Positions 8,806-18,428 of a DNA stretch of 64,000 bases are shown piece after piece. Origin of the DNA: Candidatus Amulumruptor caecigallinarius (lineage in GTDB: Bacteria; Bacteroidota; Bacteroidia; Bacteroidales; Muribaculaceae). Location of the stretch: positions 1-64,000 of the forward strand of contig JAMPDP010000004.1 in the NCBI GenBank assembly GCA_023665605.1. The letters run 5' to 3'. The notes beneath the pieces were generated by a model that was not told where the DNA came from, ran no database searches, and saw nothing but the letters and a program-made list of their open reading frames with translations. The position numbers were made by a program, and so were the translations under genes. How positions within the stretch are numbered: position 1 is the first letter of the stretch; the number at the start of each line of letters is the position of its first letter.

Positions 8806-11800
8806 TAGTTGTGGGGTTGGGGGTAGATGATGATGCAGTGGCGGGAACAATCTCCACCGGATCTACCGGCGGCTCAATGGTCGGGGAAGCCTTGCGGCAG
8901 AATATGGAGTAGAGAATCGGGATGACCGTGAGGATAAACACCATAGTGACCGGCGTACCGAAGAATATCACGATGCCCATGGGTTTCCACAGCGCACTGC
9001 CGGTGAGCACCATCGGGAGCACACCCATTGTGGCGGCTGCGGAGGTGAGGAAGATGGGGCGCATTCGCCGCTCGCTTGCCTGATAGATGGACTCCTTCAC
9101 AGATAGACCCTTGTCTTGAAGCTCCTCGGCGTAGTCAAACATGATGATGACGTTGCGCACCAGAATACCCATCAGGCTTATCAGACCGAGTGTACAGGTG
9201 AGACTTATCACCGCGTCCATTAGTGCCAGGCCAATGCCTGCTCCGGGGATGATGAACAGCAGCGACACAAGCATCAGCGTGGGGACGGTGACTCCCTTGT
9301 AGTGAAACAGCAGGATGAAGAATGTGATGACCACGGCTATCATCAGCGCGCTGAGCATCTGAGGTATCATCTCCTCAGCTTGCTCAAAGTCGCCGCCGTA
9401 GCTCACGCTCACACCCTCGGGGAAGTCTATCTTGGCAAGCGAGTCGCGCACGATGTCGGTCTGTTCAAGGGTGTTGAGGCCGCGAACATTGTCAGCAGAG
9501 ATGATGGCTGTGGGTATGCCTCCGCGATAGTTGATTTGCCCGGGATGCCATGTGGGCTTCACATCGGCAAATGACTTGAGCTGCGCACTCCCGAGGCCAA
9601 GCACCGGGATAGGCTCGCGCAGCAACGCTCCGTAGGAGGCACTGTCGGAGTTCTGCGTCATTGCCACCACGCTCACTCCATAATCACCTTCCCAAAGTGT
9701 CCCTACGGGCACACCGGCACCGTAACGCATGGCCAGGGTAAGCTCGAGCAGACCGTTGTTCACGCCCAGGCGTGACATACGTGCATCGTCAGGTTCTACC
9801 GTTGCAGCCACAAGCTGACTACCCGCCTGGGGGCGTACCAGTGTGATACCGGGGATGCGACGCATCACTGACAGCGCCGAGTCGGCGGCCTGCATATTCT
9901 GCAGATAGTCAAGGCCCGCAAAGCGCACCTCGATGGGATACTTGCTGTTGGAGTAGCTCAGCTGCTTGAACTTGACATAAGCCCCGGGGAAGTAGTCCTG
10001 ATACCGGGGAGTGTACTCGTTGAGCAGTTCGATGGTGGCCTCGTTGCTCTTGGTGTTGACGATGAACTGAGCGTAGTTGGGGCCACCCACCTGGGGGGCA
10101 TAGGTAGTCTGGAAGCGGGGCGAGGACATACCGTGGAACGAGGCCACGGACACCACGCGGTCATCCTTGCGGAGAATCCGCGCCAGTGAGTCAGCTATGG
10201 CATCGGTGGCATCCAGAGAGGACCCCTCAGGCAGATAAATCTCTACTGCAAACTGGTCACGCTCGGCTATCGGCATCAGCTGGATGGGGCGCGACAGGAA
10301 CAGCCATGTGCCGAACACCACTGACAACACACCTATCACGATTGTGGTCTTGGGCCACGCGAAGCAGAGAGCCACCAGCTTGTCATACCACTTCTGGAGG
10401 CTGATGAAGAATGAGAACTTCTTCTTGCCGCTCTCCACCTGCTGCTTCTCGATGGCATAGATCGGCTTCTTGATCATCTTGAACTGCAGGTAAGGCACCA
10501 GCAGCTCCGCCACTATCAGCGAGATGGTCAGAATCATCAGGATGGCCCAGGGGAAGTCCGTGAGGAAGTCGCGGAACATACCGGTCATCGTTATCAGGAA
10601 AGGGAAGAAAGTGATGGAAATGGCTGCCGTAGCCGAAACGATGGCTCGGAAGAACATCGTACCGGCATTGATTGTGGCCTGTTTATGCGGCACTCCCTCT
10701 GAGATGAGTCCGACATACTCGTCGATAATCACCACCGAGTTGTCCACAATCATGCCGAGTGACACAATGAGGCACGCCAGAGTCACCGTGTTCAACTCAA
10801 TGCCAAACGCGTAGAAGAGACCCAAAGAGATGAATATGGTCACCGGGATGGTGAGGGCGGCGATAATGGCCACCTTCAGCGGCAACAGTACCATGATTAC
10901 CACGAGCACTGCCACAATGGCTATGAGCAGCTCGCGCAGGAAGTCAATCACACTGAGGTTGACCACCGTGGGTTGGTCGGTGATTTTGAAGAGCTCCATG
11001 TCCACGGGCATATCGTCGGCAAACTCATCTATCACTTTGCCGGCCGCGTTGCCCATGGCCACGATGTTCTCGCCATCCTTCATCTCAATACTGAGCAGGA
11101 GGCACTTGTCGCCATTGTTGGTGATGTAGCTTGTTGGGTCAGGATATTCACGAACCACGTCGGCAATGTCGCCAACACGCACTACCTGTCCGTCGGGAGT
11201 GGAGAATATAACCGTCTGGCGTATGTCGTTGACAGAGTTGAATGACTCGGCCACGTAGAGCGGCATCGTATAGGCGGACGACTTCAAGCGCCCTCCTGTG
11301 GTCTGAAATCCCTGAGCAAGCATGGAGGCTGCAAGGGTCTTCTCGTCGATGCCGTAGTGCGAGAGCCGCTCGGTGTTGATGCGGATGCTCACCTGCTCGG
11401 TCTGCTCGCCGTAGACGGTCATGGTGCCTATGCTCGGCACTGCACGCAGCCGGTCTCGCAGCTGCTCCATGTAGTCATGGAGTTCACGATAAGTCTTGTC
11501 CTTCCCCTGCATGGTCAACAGCAGGGCCGAGGTGTTGCCGAAATTAGAGATGGTCCTCACGGCAAGCACGCCGGCCGGAAGGGTGGCTTTCACATTGTCC
11601 ACACCGAGCTTGAACTCATCCCAGAAATGGTCGGAAGTAACCTTGTCTACATTGTCGTCCAGAGTGACGAATATCATCACCATCCCGTCGGAGCATTGCG
11701 CGGTGGTCTTCTTTTTGTTCACCTCCTTGTAGCTGAACACATAGTCCTGGAGCGGCTTGAGCACTTCTTGCTCCATCTGTGTGGCGTCGGCACCGGGATA

Positions 11801-11968
11801 GACAGCGGCCACTACACCCTCGCGGATGGTGAATGAGGGGAACTCATTCTTGTCCATCTTCACCAGAGAGTAGATGCCCCAGGCTATCAGCACGCAGGAT
11901 ATAAGGAGCACGATGCGCCTGTACTGCAAGCCGAACGACACTATGTTGGGGTTCCTGTACTTCTCCAT
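8789..11968 (-). CDS. RND-family efflux pump, inner membrane subunit (AcrB/CzcA type)
   Basis: Proton-driven inner-membrane exporter of a tripartite efflux pump. The 1059-residue length is normal for the HAE/HME families. The N terminus (SFGLQYRRIVLLISCVLIAWG) is the first membrane helix, followed by a large periplasmic domain, then helices 2-6 with the conserved SLGMIVDNSVVIIDEYVG in the helix 4 region, a second periplasmic domain, and the second six-helix half with LVSLLFIIPGAGIGLALMD and GILVRNVIIMFDYAEE. The C-terminal tail is Pro/Thr/Asp-rich and cytoplasmic. It is the middle gene of the operon, eight bases after the adaptor gene. The substrate is unknown; the neighbouring AraC regulator suggests inducible expression. 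Confidence 0.93.
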   Translation of the reverse strand: MEKYRNPNIVSFGLQYRRIVLLISCVLIAWGIYSLVKMDKNEFPSFTIREGVVAAVYPGADATQMEQEVLKPLQDYVFSYKEVNKKKTTAQCSDGMVMIFVTLDDNVDKVTSDHFWDEFKLGVDNVKATLPAGVLAVRTISNFGNTSALLLTMQGKDKTYRELHDYMEQLRDRLRAVPSIGTMTVYGEQTEQVSIRINTERLSHYGIDEKTLAASMLAQGFQTTGGRLKSSAYTMPLYVAESFNSVNDIRQTVIFSTPDGQVVRVGDIADVVREYPDPTSYITNNGDKCLLLSIEMKDGENIVAMGNAAGKVIDEFADDMPVDMELFKITDQPTVVNLSVIDFLRELLIAIVAVLVVIMVLLPLKVAIIAALTIPVTIFISLGLFYAFGIELNTVTLACLIVSLGMIVDNSVVIIDEYVGLISEGVPHKQATINAGTMFFRAIVSATAAISITFFPFLITMTGMFRDFLTDFPWAILMILTISLIVAELLVPYLQFKMIKKPIYAIEKQQVESGKKKFSFFISLQKWYDKLVALCFAWPKTTIVIGVLSVVFGTWLFLSRPIQLMPIAERDQFAVEIYLPEGSSLDATDAIADSLARILRKDDRVVSVASFHGMSSPRFQTTYAPQVGGPNYAQFIVNTKSNEATIELLNEYTPRYQDYFPGAYVKFKQLSYSNSKYPIEVRFAGLDYLQNMQAADSALSVMRRIPGITLVRPQAGSQLVAATVEPDDARMSRLGVNNGLLELTLAMRYGAGVPVGTLWEGDYGVSVVAMTQNSDSASYGALLREPIPVLGLGSAQLKSFADVKPTWHPGQINYRGGIPTAIISADNVRGLNTLEQTDIVRDSLAKIDFPEGVSVSYGGDFEQAEEMIPQMLSALMIAVVITFFILLFHYKGVTVPTLMLVSLLFIIPGAGIGLALMDAVISLTCTLGLISLMGILVRNVIIMFDYAEELQDKGLSVKESIYQASERRMRPIFLTSAAATMGVLPMVLTGSALWKPMGIVIFFGTPVTMVFILTVIPILYSIFCRKASPTIEPPVDPVEIVPATASSSTPNPTTNDDDK

Positions 11969-11976
11969 GACTCACA

Positions 11977-13047
11977 TCAGTTGATGGAAACGACCTTCAG
12001 ACCTCTGCTGAGTTTCTGCTGACCCTCGACTATCACGCTGTCAGTGGGAGCGAGACCGCCGGTCACTATGATGCCGCGGGAGTCGAGACCACCGGTAGTG
12101 ACGCGCCGACGCACGGCTTTGCCGTCACTTGCCAGCCACACATAGCTCTCATTGTTCCAATCAAGCACTACTGCCTGAGGAGGCAGCACTATCAGAGCAG
12201 TGGAGTCAGTCCCGGTGACAGAGGGTGCTACGCCATCCACCACCACGCTGCACACCATGCCGGGGAGGATGGCGTCATCGGGCTTGTTGATAAGGAACTT
12301 CACGTCATAGTTACGCGACAGAGCGTTGGCCGCCACGCCTTTCTCAATCAGCTTGGCGGGATACTCGCGACCGCCGGCCGTGACGGAGGCCGCGGCCCCG
12401 GTCTTCATCCGTGCCAGGTCAGCCTCCGGCACTGTAATCTTCACCTTGATGGAACCCATGTCCATAATCTCCACAATGGGGATACCCGGAGCTGCCGTCT
12501 GTCCCACGTCAGCAATTTTGCGTGATATTACGCCTGAGATCGGCGCATGCAGGCTCGCATCGTTCATTCCCGTGCGCGCAATGGCAGCTGCGGCCTCGGC
12601 CTGCTTGAGCTTCTCCTGCACCGACACCCACTGCATATCAGGGAGAGCCTCTGCGTCGTGGAGCTTCTTCATGCGGGCATAGGCATCCTGAGCCTCACGC
12701 AGCCCGGCCAGAGCTATCTCATAGCTGTTTTTGAGAGAAGCACCGTCGATGGTGGCCAGGAGTTGCCCCTTGCTCACATGCTGCCCCTCGGTGACGGGGA
12801 TGGAGGTGATGGTGCCGGCCACAGTGAAGCTCGGAGTTGTGGCGGTGCCCGCCTCCACGGTACCGGAATAACTGTCGGAAGTGGGGCCGGTTGACGGTGA
12901 GGCCGTCACCGTCTTGACCCTCACGGGGTCACTGTTGCCGCCGTGAATCGCCGGATTGCTCTTGCCGCACGAGCTCATAAGCATCAGCAGCGCGACCACC
13001 GAGATACATTTACTGAAGCCGGGCATATTGTCGAATTGTTGAAACAT
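11977..13047 (-). CDS. Membrane fusion protein (HlyD/RND adaptor), lipoprotein
   Basis: Periplasmic adaptor linking the RND pump to the TolC channel. It shows a lipoprotein signal (CISVVALLMLMSSC, lipobox LMSSC, modified Cys near residue 27), a biotinyl-lipoyl-like half (FTVAGTITSIPVTEGQHVSKGQLLATIDG), an alpha-helical hairpin (ALAGLREAQDAYARMKKLHD), a second lipoyl half (LHAPISGVISRKIADVGQTA) and the beta-barrel. Length 356 is normal. ATG 13047 gives the longest form; ATG 13026 (MPGFSKCISV) would be the more usual lipoprotein start and is equally possible. First gene of the operon, divergent from the AraC-family regulator across about 200 bp. Confidence 0.9.
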   Translation of the reverse strand: MFQQFDNMPGFSKCISVVALLMLMSSCGKSNPAIHGGNSDPVRVKTVTASPSTGPTSDSYSGTVEAGTATTPSFTVAGTITSIPVTEGQHVSKGQLLATIDGASLKNSYEIALAGLREAQDAYARMKKLHDAEALPDMQWVSVQEKLKQAEAAAAIARTGMNDASLHAPISGVISRKIADVGQTAAPGIPIVEIMDMGSIKVKITVPEADLARMKTGAAASVTAGGREYPAKLIEKGVAANALSRNYDVKFLINKPDDAILPGMVCSVVVDGVAPSVTGTDSTALIVLPPQAVVLDWNNESYVWLASDGKAVRRRVTTGGLDSRGIIVTGGLAPTDSVIVEGQQKLSRGLKVVSIN

Positions 13048-13233
13048 GGCGTGAAACGTGGTTATGAATTTCCTTTAATTCGTATGTTGATGAATTGTGT
13101 TTTCTCTCAGATATAACAACCTCGGCACGGATTGTATTGTTCCAACGGAAATGCAAAAGAGGCTCAATGGATTGCAAAAATGGTCGTTCTGTCGCAATTA
13201 TGGCACTGGAGGTGGATGCTCTGCAAAAATAGC

Positions 13234-13241
13234 TAAATTTG
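13234..13241 (+). promoter_or_regulatory. Possible -7 box immediately before the AraC gene
   Basis: TAAATTTG matches the TAnnTTTG -7 consensus, but no TTG is present 20 nt upstream and the start codon follows after four bases. It would imply a leaderless transcript. Confidence 0.35.
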
Positions 13242-13245
13242 TGAC

Positions 13246-14172
13246 ATGAAAGATGAAACTGCTCCGTCGCCACATGAGATAGAGTCACTGTCATTTGACA
13301 GGCTGCTATCCTTAAGCCGCTTCCTGCGGCAGAGCACGCGCTACGCCAACTACTGCTGCTTCAAGGAGGTGAACACCGACACTGATAAAGACATCTTCAA
13401 ATATCCCGCGCGCGTGGATGCTCACATGGTGGTGGTGTGCGCCGAAGGGCTCATTGAGCTGTCATGCGACCTGGCAGGGGTTACTCTCGCCGCCGGAAGT
13501 ATCTTTCTCTACAATCCGGGCACCATCCTGCGCATAAACTCACTGCAACCAAGCCGCGTTTACATTGCTATCTTCACCAAAGAGCTATTGTTCGAGCTGG
13601 GCATCAAGTTTGGCAACGTCCCGCTGCAACACCGCATCAACAGTGAGCTCCACTCGCTGAAGCTCTCCGATGAGGGATGCCGCGAGTTCCTGACTCTGAT
13701 GCGAAGCGCGGAGGATGCCATACAGCGCGACCGGGCCAACCAGTTCTATCACGAGATGGTGCGCTCATCGCTCCGCACCCTCGTGTATCGTACTCTTTAC
13801 GAGACCAATGAGCAATTCAAGAGTGACGAACAGACAAGCCTGCTGCCGCAACAGGACAACAATCGCTTCCGCACCTTCATGCGGCTGCTCCAGAGTCACT
13901 ACACCCGCGAACATTCCATCCGCTTCTATGCCGACGAGATGAACCTCAGCGCCAAGTACCTGAGCCTGCTCATCAAAAAGGTGAGCGGTCGTCTCGCTAC
14001 CGAATGGATTGACGATTATGTGATTCTTGAAGCCAAGAACCTCATAAAATACTCCTCAATGAGCATCCAGGAGATAGCCTATGCTCTCAACTTTCCCAAC
14101 CAATCATTTTTCGGCAAATACTTCAAACGCCACACCGGGCTCTCTCCCAAAGCTTACCGCAACCAGCCCTGA
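13246..14172 (+). CDS. AraC-family transcriptional regulator
   Basis: DNA-binding regulator of 308 residues with an N-terminal cupin-like sensing region (DAHMVVVCAEGLIELSCDLAGVTLAAGS) and a C-terminal double helix-turn-helix: first motif RFYADEMNLSAKYLSLLIKK, second SIQEIAYALNFPNQSFFGKYF, ending KRHTGLSPKAYR. It is divergent from the RND efflux operon, so regulation of that operon is the obvious inference. A TAAATTTG -7-like box at 13234-13241 ends only four bases before the ATG. If that box is the real promoter the mRNA would be leaderless or nearly so. No other in-frame ATG lies nearby. Confidence 0.9.
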   Translation: MKDETAPSPHEIESLSFDRLLSLSRFLRQSTRYANYCCFKEVNTDTDKDIFKYPARVDAHMVVVCAEGLIELSCDLAGVTLAAGSIFLYNPGTILRINSLQPSRVYIAIFTKELLFELGIKFGNVPLQHRINSELHSLKLSDEGCREFLTLMRSAEDAIQRDRANQFYHEMVRSSLRTLVYRTLYETNEQFKSDEQTSLLPQQDNNRFRTFMRLLQSHYTREHSIRFYADEMNLSAKYLSLLIKKVSGRLATEWIDDYVILEAKNLIKYSSMSIQEIAYALNFPNQSFFGKYFKRHTGLSPKAYRNQP

Positions 14173-14316
14173 AGTACTGTCGGCCAAGCAAACTCCCTCA
14201 CATCCATCTGACCACTAACAGCCGCCCGCAGACCAATTCTCAGGCGGCCTTTGATTGTTATGTGGATATGAGATTGCAGAACTGCAAGCTCCTTACACGT
14301 TTACATTTCAACAACC

Positions 14317-14886
14317 ATGAAAGAGATGATATTCAAGGGCGGACTTACCAAGTATTGGTGGGTGCCCATGCTTACCGGCATTTTTGCCATCGTGATTGGA
14401 ATCTGGTGTCTGTGTTCACCGGCATCGTCAATTCCCACACTGGCCTATGTGTTTTCAATCCTGCTGATTATAGCCGGTGTCGCTAACAGCTGTCTGGCCA
14501 TCACAGCACGGCGCACTCTCCCCACATGGGGTTGGGCACTTGCCATGGGCATAATTGAGCTGGTGTGCGGCATCTGGCTGCTTACCCTGCCCATGCCGGC
14601 CCTCACGATGACTTTCGTCTATGCCATCGGCATATATATGCTGTTTGTGGTGATCAACTCCATCTGCGAGGCTTGCGTAATGGCCACCTATGAGTCCGGT
14701 TTCATCGGATGGCTCATTGCGTTCCTCCTCGTCACCCTCGTTCTGACAATAGTGTTCCTTGCCGGCCCCATTGCCGGAGGTGTCGCCGTATGGCTCTATA
14801 TCGGCCTATCGTTCATCTTCTTCGGCATATACCGACTGATGCTCGCCTGCAAAATCCGCAGAATCAACCGCCAGATCAGCTTCTGA
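14317..14886 (+). CDS. HdeD-family (DUF308) membrane protein
   Basis: A small integral membrane protein of 189 residues with six predicted hydrophobic helices in three pairs, the arrangement of the HdeD/DUF308 family. The opening WVPMLTGIFAIVIGIWCLCSPA and the repeated pattern GIIELVCGIWLLTLPMPALT are typical. In enterobacteria HdeD is linked to acid resistance; here the role is unknown. The C terminus is basic (KIRRINRQISF), fitting a cytoplasmic tail. It lies 144 bp behind the AraC gene in the same direction and ends at a strong hairpin, so it may share that transcript. Confidence 0.85.
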   Translation: MKEMIFKGGLTKYWWVPMLTGIFAIVIGIWCLCSPASSIPTLAYVFSILLIIAGVANSCLAITARRTLPTWGWALAMGIIELVCGIWLLTLPMPALTMTFVYAIGIYMLFVVINSICEACVMATYESGFIGWLIAFLLVTLVLTIVFLAGPIAGGVAVWLYIGLSFIFFGIYRLMLACKIRRINRQISF

Positions 14887-14912
14887 CCCGATTCCGAGAC
14901 GCTGATTTCAAT

Positions 14913-14958
14913 TATAGTCCCGGAAGCCTGCGCTATCGCTTCGGCTTCCGGGACTATA
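14913..14958. terminator. 16-bp perfect hairpin between convergent genes
   Basis: TATAGTCCCGGAAGCC (14913-14928) pairs perfectly with GGCTTCCGGGACTATA (14943-14958) around a 14-nt loop. It separates the HdeD-like gene (plus) from the CNNM gene (minus) and resembles the CCCGGAAGCC arm of the repeat family found elsewhere in the window; GCTGATTTACAAC at 14989-15001 is another piece of that family. Confidence 0.65.
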
Positions 14959-15035
14959 TGCAACTTATCAAAATGGCGACCGCAGGCTGCTGATTTACAA
15001 CCTCGTTCTTGCCATGTCAAGGCGCGAGAAGACAG

Positions 15036-16301
15036 TCACGCCTCAGGGGCGGACTCAATGCGGATTTCCTCAAGGCGCGTGCTGGTGCGACGCAGTATGG
15101 TGAACATCAGCTTGCCGATAACCACGCTCTCCCCCTTGGCGGGAATGGCACCGGTGGAATAGAGGATGTAGCCGGCGATGGTCTGATACTCGCTGTCCTC
15201 GGGGATGTCAAGCCCGCAGGTGTCACGCAGGTACTCTACTTCAACACGCCCGGAGCACTCATAGACCCCCTCGGCCACGCGGCGCACCTGCTCCGCCACC
15301 TGGTCATGCTCATCGCGGATATCGCCGAATATCTCCTCCACAAGGTCCTCAAGCGTCACCATGCCGGCGGTACCTCCAAACTCGTCAATCACTATGGCCA
15401 TGGAGCGCTTCTCGCCAAGGAGGCGGCGCATCATCTTGCTGGCCAGCAAAGCCTCCGGTGCGAAGAGCACCGGCTTGAGACGCTTGGTCCAGTCAACCTC
15501 CGGATCAAAGAGCTCGGAGACGTGGATGTAGCCCAGGATGTTGTCGATATCCTCATGGTACACAATAATCTTGCTGCGCCCCGACGAGGTGAAGAGTTCG
15601 CTGAGTTCCTCGCGGGTGGTGCCTTCTATCTCCACGGCCACTATCTCGTTGCGCGGCACCATGCAGTCACGCAGGTGAGTGGTGGAGAAGTCCAGAGCAT
15701 TGTGGAATATCTTCACCTCGGTCTCCACGGGTGCTTCGGCACGGTCACGGTTTACCGTGTCGATGGTACGGTCAAGGTATGAATTGAGGTCGGCGATGGA
15801 GAGCGTTGCAGGCGCCACGTCGTCACCTTTTATACCTACCAGATGCATCAACGAGCGCGACAGCCATGCCGTGAAGGCCGACACGGGCCAGAGCACTATG
15901 TAGAAAAGCCACACCGGCAGAGCGAAGAACCGCAGGTAGCCGTTGGGGTTGATGCGAAACACCGTCTTGGGGAAAAATTCACCGGTGATGAGTATCACAG
16001 CAGTGGAGATAAGCGTCTGAGCTATCAGCACCAAGGCATCGTTGTGAAGCCACTTCTGCAGCGGTGGCTCAAGCAGGGCTGCCGCCCCGATACCATAGAT
16101 TACCAGCACGATGTTGTTCCCCACCAGAATGGTGGAGATGAACATCTGCGACGAGCTGTAGAACCTCTCGATGATGCGACTGATGAAGCCGCCACGCTCC
16201 ACGTCGAGCTGTGTGCGCACCTTGTCGGCGGTGACGTAGGCAATCTCCACTCCGGAGAAGAGAGCGGAGAAGATGAGGCAGACGAGCGTCAGAAAGAGCA
16301 T
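15036..16301 (-). CDS. CNNM/CorC-family protein with CBS domains (hemolysin C-like, GldE-related)
   Basis: Membrane protein of 421 residues. The N-terminal CNNM (DUF21) domain has about four hydrophobic helices (LTLVCLIFSALFSGVEIAYV, FISTILVGNNIVLVIYGIGA), followed by a pair of CBS domains around residues 195-310 (CMVPRNEIVAVEI, MAIVIDEFGGTAGMVTLEDL) and a C-terminal CorC/HlyC domain (IPEDSEYQTIAGYILYSTGAIP). Such proteins are linked to Mg/Co transport; in Bacteroidota a member called GldE is tied to the gliding/secretion lipoprotein GldD. It is the last gene of the coaX-OMP-lptC cluster, 42 bp behind lptC. Confidence 0.88.
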   Translation of the reverse strand: MLFLTLVCLIFSALFSGVEIAYVTADKVRTQLDVERGGFISRIIERFYSSSQMFISTILVGNNIVLVIYGIGAAALLEPPLQKWLHNDALVLIAQTLISTAVILITGEFFPKTVFRINPNGYLRFFALPVWLFYIVLWPVSAFTAWLSRSLMHLVGIKGDDVAPATLSIADLNSYLDRTIDTVNRDRAEAPVETEVKIFHNALDFSTTHLRDCMVPRNEIVAVEIEGTTREELSELFTSSGRSKIIVYHEDIDNILGYIHVSELFDPEVDWTKRLKPVLFAPEALLASKMMRRLLGEKRSMAIVIDEFGGTAGMVTLEDLVEEIFGDIRDEHDQVAEQVRRVAEGVYECSGRVEVEYLRDTCGLDIPEDSEYQTIAGYILYSTGAIPAKGESVVIGKLMFTILRRTSTRLEEIRIESAPEA

Positions 16302-16343
16302 GGGTCTTTAGTTTTTGATGGGATGTTATGATATAGTGGAGGC

Positions 16344-17090
16344 TCAGCGCGGTGGCGCGGCTTTGCGCAGCTGGAGCTTTCCCGTGCCGCCGGAATCCTC
16401 AGCTTTGGGGGCCGCGGCCTTCTGCGAGTTGCGCTCTGTGGGCTTGGCGGGATTGGGAGCAGGGGCGGCAGGCGTTGCCGCTGCACGGGCCGAAGTGTCG
16501 GCCGGAGCCGGCTGTGAGCCACCGGGTGTCGCCTCCTCACTGACGGGGAAGATGCCGGCCACGTTGTGTACGGTGTAGTTGGTCATCTGCTCATCGCTGA
16601 TGAAGCCGTAACCTTCTATGACGCGGTCGGTCTTCTCAATGTGGATAAACGAGTCGGAGTAAATCTTGCGGTTACGCTGGTCCCAGAAAAGCTGCTCGGT
16701 GAGAAACTTCTCGCGCAGAACGTTGGCTATGCGCACATTGCCGTCAAGGCGCCATAGCTGACGGTCTTTGAAGTAGCGCGCAGAGTCGCACTCCACGGTG
16801 GCATCAATGCGCATCAGGTCATCAAACTTCTCCAGTCGCAGCGTGTTCGGAAATGACCAATAGGGTTCGGCGGCCTCGTCATACACCAGCCACAGCGGCG
16901 AGATGATGCGGTAGCGGGTTATGCCGGAGTCTGAGATAAGTGTCTCAACCTCACGGGTGAGCATCGTGGGAAATTTCTCCGGGTCAATATTGCCCGAGAG
17001 CACCTCCTTCTTCTCCTCACCGCACGCCGTGACTGCTGCTGCGGTGAGGGCCGCTGCTGCTATGACGGGGAGTGCGCGAAGGCGTGACAT
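16344..17090 (-). CDS. lptC: LPS export ABC transporter periplasmic protein LptC, lipoprotein form
   Basis: Component of the Lpt bridge that moves lipopolysaccharide to the outer membrane. The 248-residue protein starts with a lipoprotein signal (VIAAAALTAAAVTACGEE, Cys at residue 23), then the LptC/OstA-like beta-jellyroll with the recurring LRLEKFDD...VECDSARYFKDRQLWRLDGNVRI...LTEQLFWDQRNRKIYSD pattern. The last 60 residues are an Ala/Pro-rich low-complexity tail, unusual for the family and probably disordered. It lies in the order coaX - outer membrane protein - lptC - CNNM, a grouping common in this phylum. Confidence 0.9.
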   Translation of the reverse strand: MSRLRALPVIAAAALTAAAVTACGEEKKEVLSGNIDPEKFPTMLTREVETLISDSGITRYRIISPLWLVYDEAAEPYWSFPNTLRLEKFDDLMRIDATVECDSARYFKDRQLWRLDGNVRIANVLREKFLTEQLFWDQRNRKIYSDSFIHIEKTDRVIEGYGFISDEQMTNYTVHNVAGIFPVSEEATPGGSQPAPADTSARAAATPAAPAPNPAKPTERNSQKAAAPKAEDSGGTGKLQLRKAAPPR

Positions 17091-17159
17091 CGTGGATGTG
17101 GGGCGTGAAGTGGTGTGTGTGTGGACGGCTATGAGGATGGGGCAATCGGGAGGCAGGCG

Positions 17160-18428
17160 TCAGCGGAGCTTGCTTTGCATGAACCAGCGCTCATTGAAGT
17201 TGATGCCCAAGGTGATGTTGAAGTAGTTCTCGGTGAGCAACTTCTGAGGTGCCGAGGCGCGGTGTCGGTACTCGAAGCCCAGATTAATCACCGACTTGCC
17301 GGACACTGCCGGGAACCCGAAGCCGAGTGAGCAACCATAGTCACGCACATTGTTGCTGTTGACGGTGATGTAGTCACGGTTATAGTATGCGCCTATGCGG
17401 TAGTTCATGCGGCGGAAGTAGCTGCCGCGCGGGTCAGGAGTCCACTCTGCACCGGCTCCCACACGCCAGCGGTTGGCGAAGGTGGTGCCGATGAAGTCAT
17501 CCAGCTTGGCGAACTTCGCATCTTTCCACGGCTGATAGGTGAAGTCTACCTCGGCAACCACGCGGCGGTTCCACTCATAGTTCACGCCCGCGCCCCATGT
17601 GCAGGGGATGGAGAAGTGGTCCTTGAGCTTGGCATGAAGCACGGTGTCAGCCACAGCCTCGGTGGCATACGCACTGGTCACGGCATTGTCATACTGCAGT
17701 ACCCACATATTGCCGAGCAGGCTCTTGCCGGGCGAGAACGTGGCACCGAAGGTGACGCGGTGACGGGGAGCCGGCTCGAAGCCATACTGCACGCCGAAGT
17801 CCATGTGGAAGTCGCGCACCTGCATCACCTGCTCGAAGAGCGAGGTCATAGATGAGTTGGACGGGTAGGCGTACACGTCATTGTAGGTGGTGCCGAAGAA
17901 GTAAGAGAAGTTCATACCCACACGTGCCCCCTTGAAGGGTGCCCACCCCGCACCGAGATAGAGCAGGTTGAGGCCACCCGAACCTTGTCGGGCTGACGAG
18001 CCGTTGTCTATCTTGGAGCCGAAGGCGTAGCCCACGGATGAATATGGAAGCAGACCAAAGCTCATGCCTACGGTGTGGCTCACCGGAAAGTGGAGGGTCA
18101 CGTAGTCCAGACCACCGCCGTAATTGGTTTCCTTGACACCGTTTTCCGTCGACTTGATGGCCGAGAAGTCAAGACCCATATCGAAGAGGAACGTCAGCGT
18201 GTCAATGGCCGCATAGCTTGCGGGGTTCATCACGTTGGTCTGGCGGCCGGAAGCCATGGCGTAGCCCACGCCGCCCATCTGCCGCTGAGCTGAGGTGGCA
18301 TTGTCGCGAAGCAAGCCGTAGCCGAACTTCGAGTAGGGACTCTGCGCGGCTGCGGCCAATGCCATGACTGCGGCGAGGGCAAGCATCGCCCCGCGCCTGA
18401 GGAGGTTAGTCGAGGTGTATGGTTTCAT
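17160..18428 (-). CDS. Outer membrane beta-barrel protein of the coaX-lptC cluster
   Basis: Predicted outer membrane barrel of about 422 residues with a signal peptide (MKPYTSTNLLRRGAMLALAAVMALAAAAQ, cleavage before SPYSKFGYG). The mature part shows alternating hydrophobic strands, NPASYAAIDTLTFLFDMGLD and many Gly/Tyr/Phe-rich segments, and ends in a strand (IGINFNERWFMQSKLR). The NPA-like opening is reminiscent of FadL/OmpP1 or PorQ-type barrels, but I cannot assign a specific family. ATG 18428 overlaps the end of coaX by 23 bp, suggesting translational coupling. The frame is open to 18464, but those extra residues are not signal-like. Confidence 0.8.
   Translation of the reverse strand: MKPYTSTNLLRRGAMLALAAVMALAAAAQSPYSKFGYGLLRDNATSAQRQMGGVGYAMASGRQTNVMNPASYAAIDTLTFLFDMGLDFSAIKSTENGVKETNYGGGLDYVTLHFPVSHTVGMSFGLLPYSSVGYAFGSKIDNGSSARQGSGGLNLLYLGAGWAPFKGARVGMNFSYFFGTTYNDVYAYPSNSSMTSLFEQVMQVRDFHMDFGVQYGFEPAPRHRVTFGATFSPGKSLLGNMWVLQYDNAVTSAYATEAVADTVLHAKLKDHFSIPCTWGAGVNYEWNRRVVAEVDFTYQPWKDAKFAKLDDFIGTTFANRWRVGAGAEWTPDPRGSYFRRMNYRIGAYYNRDYITVNSNNVRDYGCSLGFGFPAVSGKSVINLGFEYRHRASAPQKLLTENYFNITLGINFNERWFMQSKLR

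Noticed and set aside
13010-13294. 94-residue minus-strand frame across the efflux/AraC intergenic region
   Set aside because: Overlaps both flanking genes' starts, with no family features; treated as regulatory DNA.
16289-16540. Small Pro/Arg-rich minus-strand frame at the lptC-CNNM junction
   Set aside because: It is another frame of the Ala/Pro-coding tail of lptC, with no independent support.
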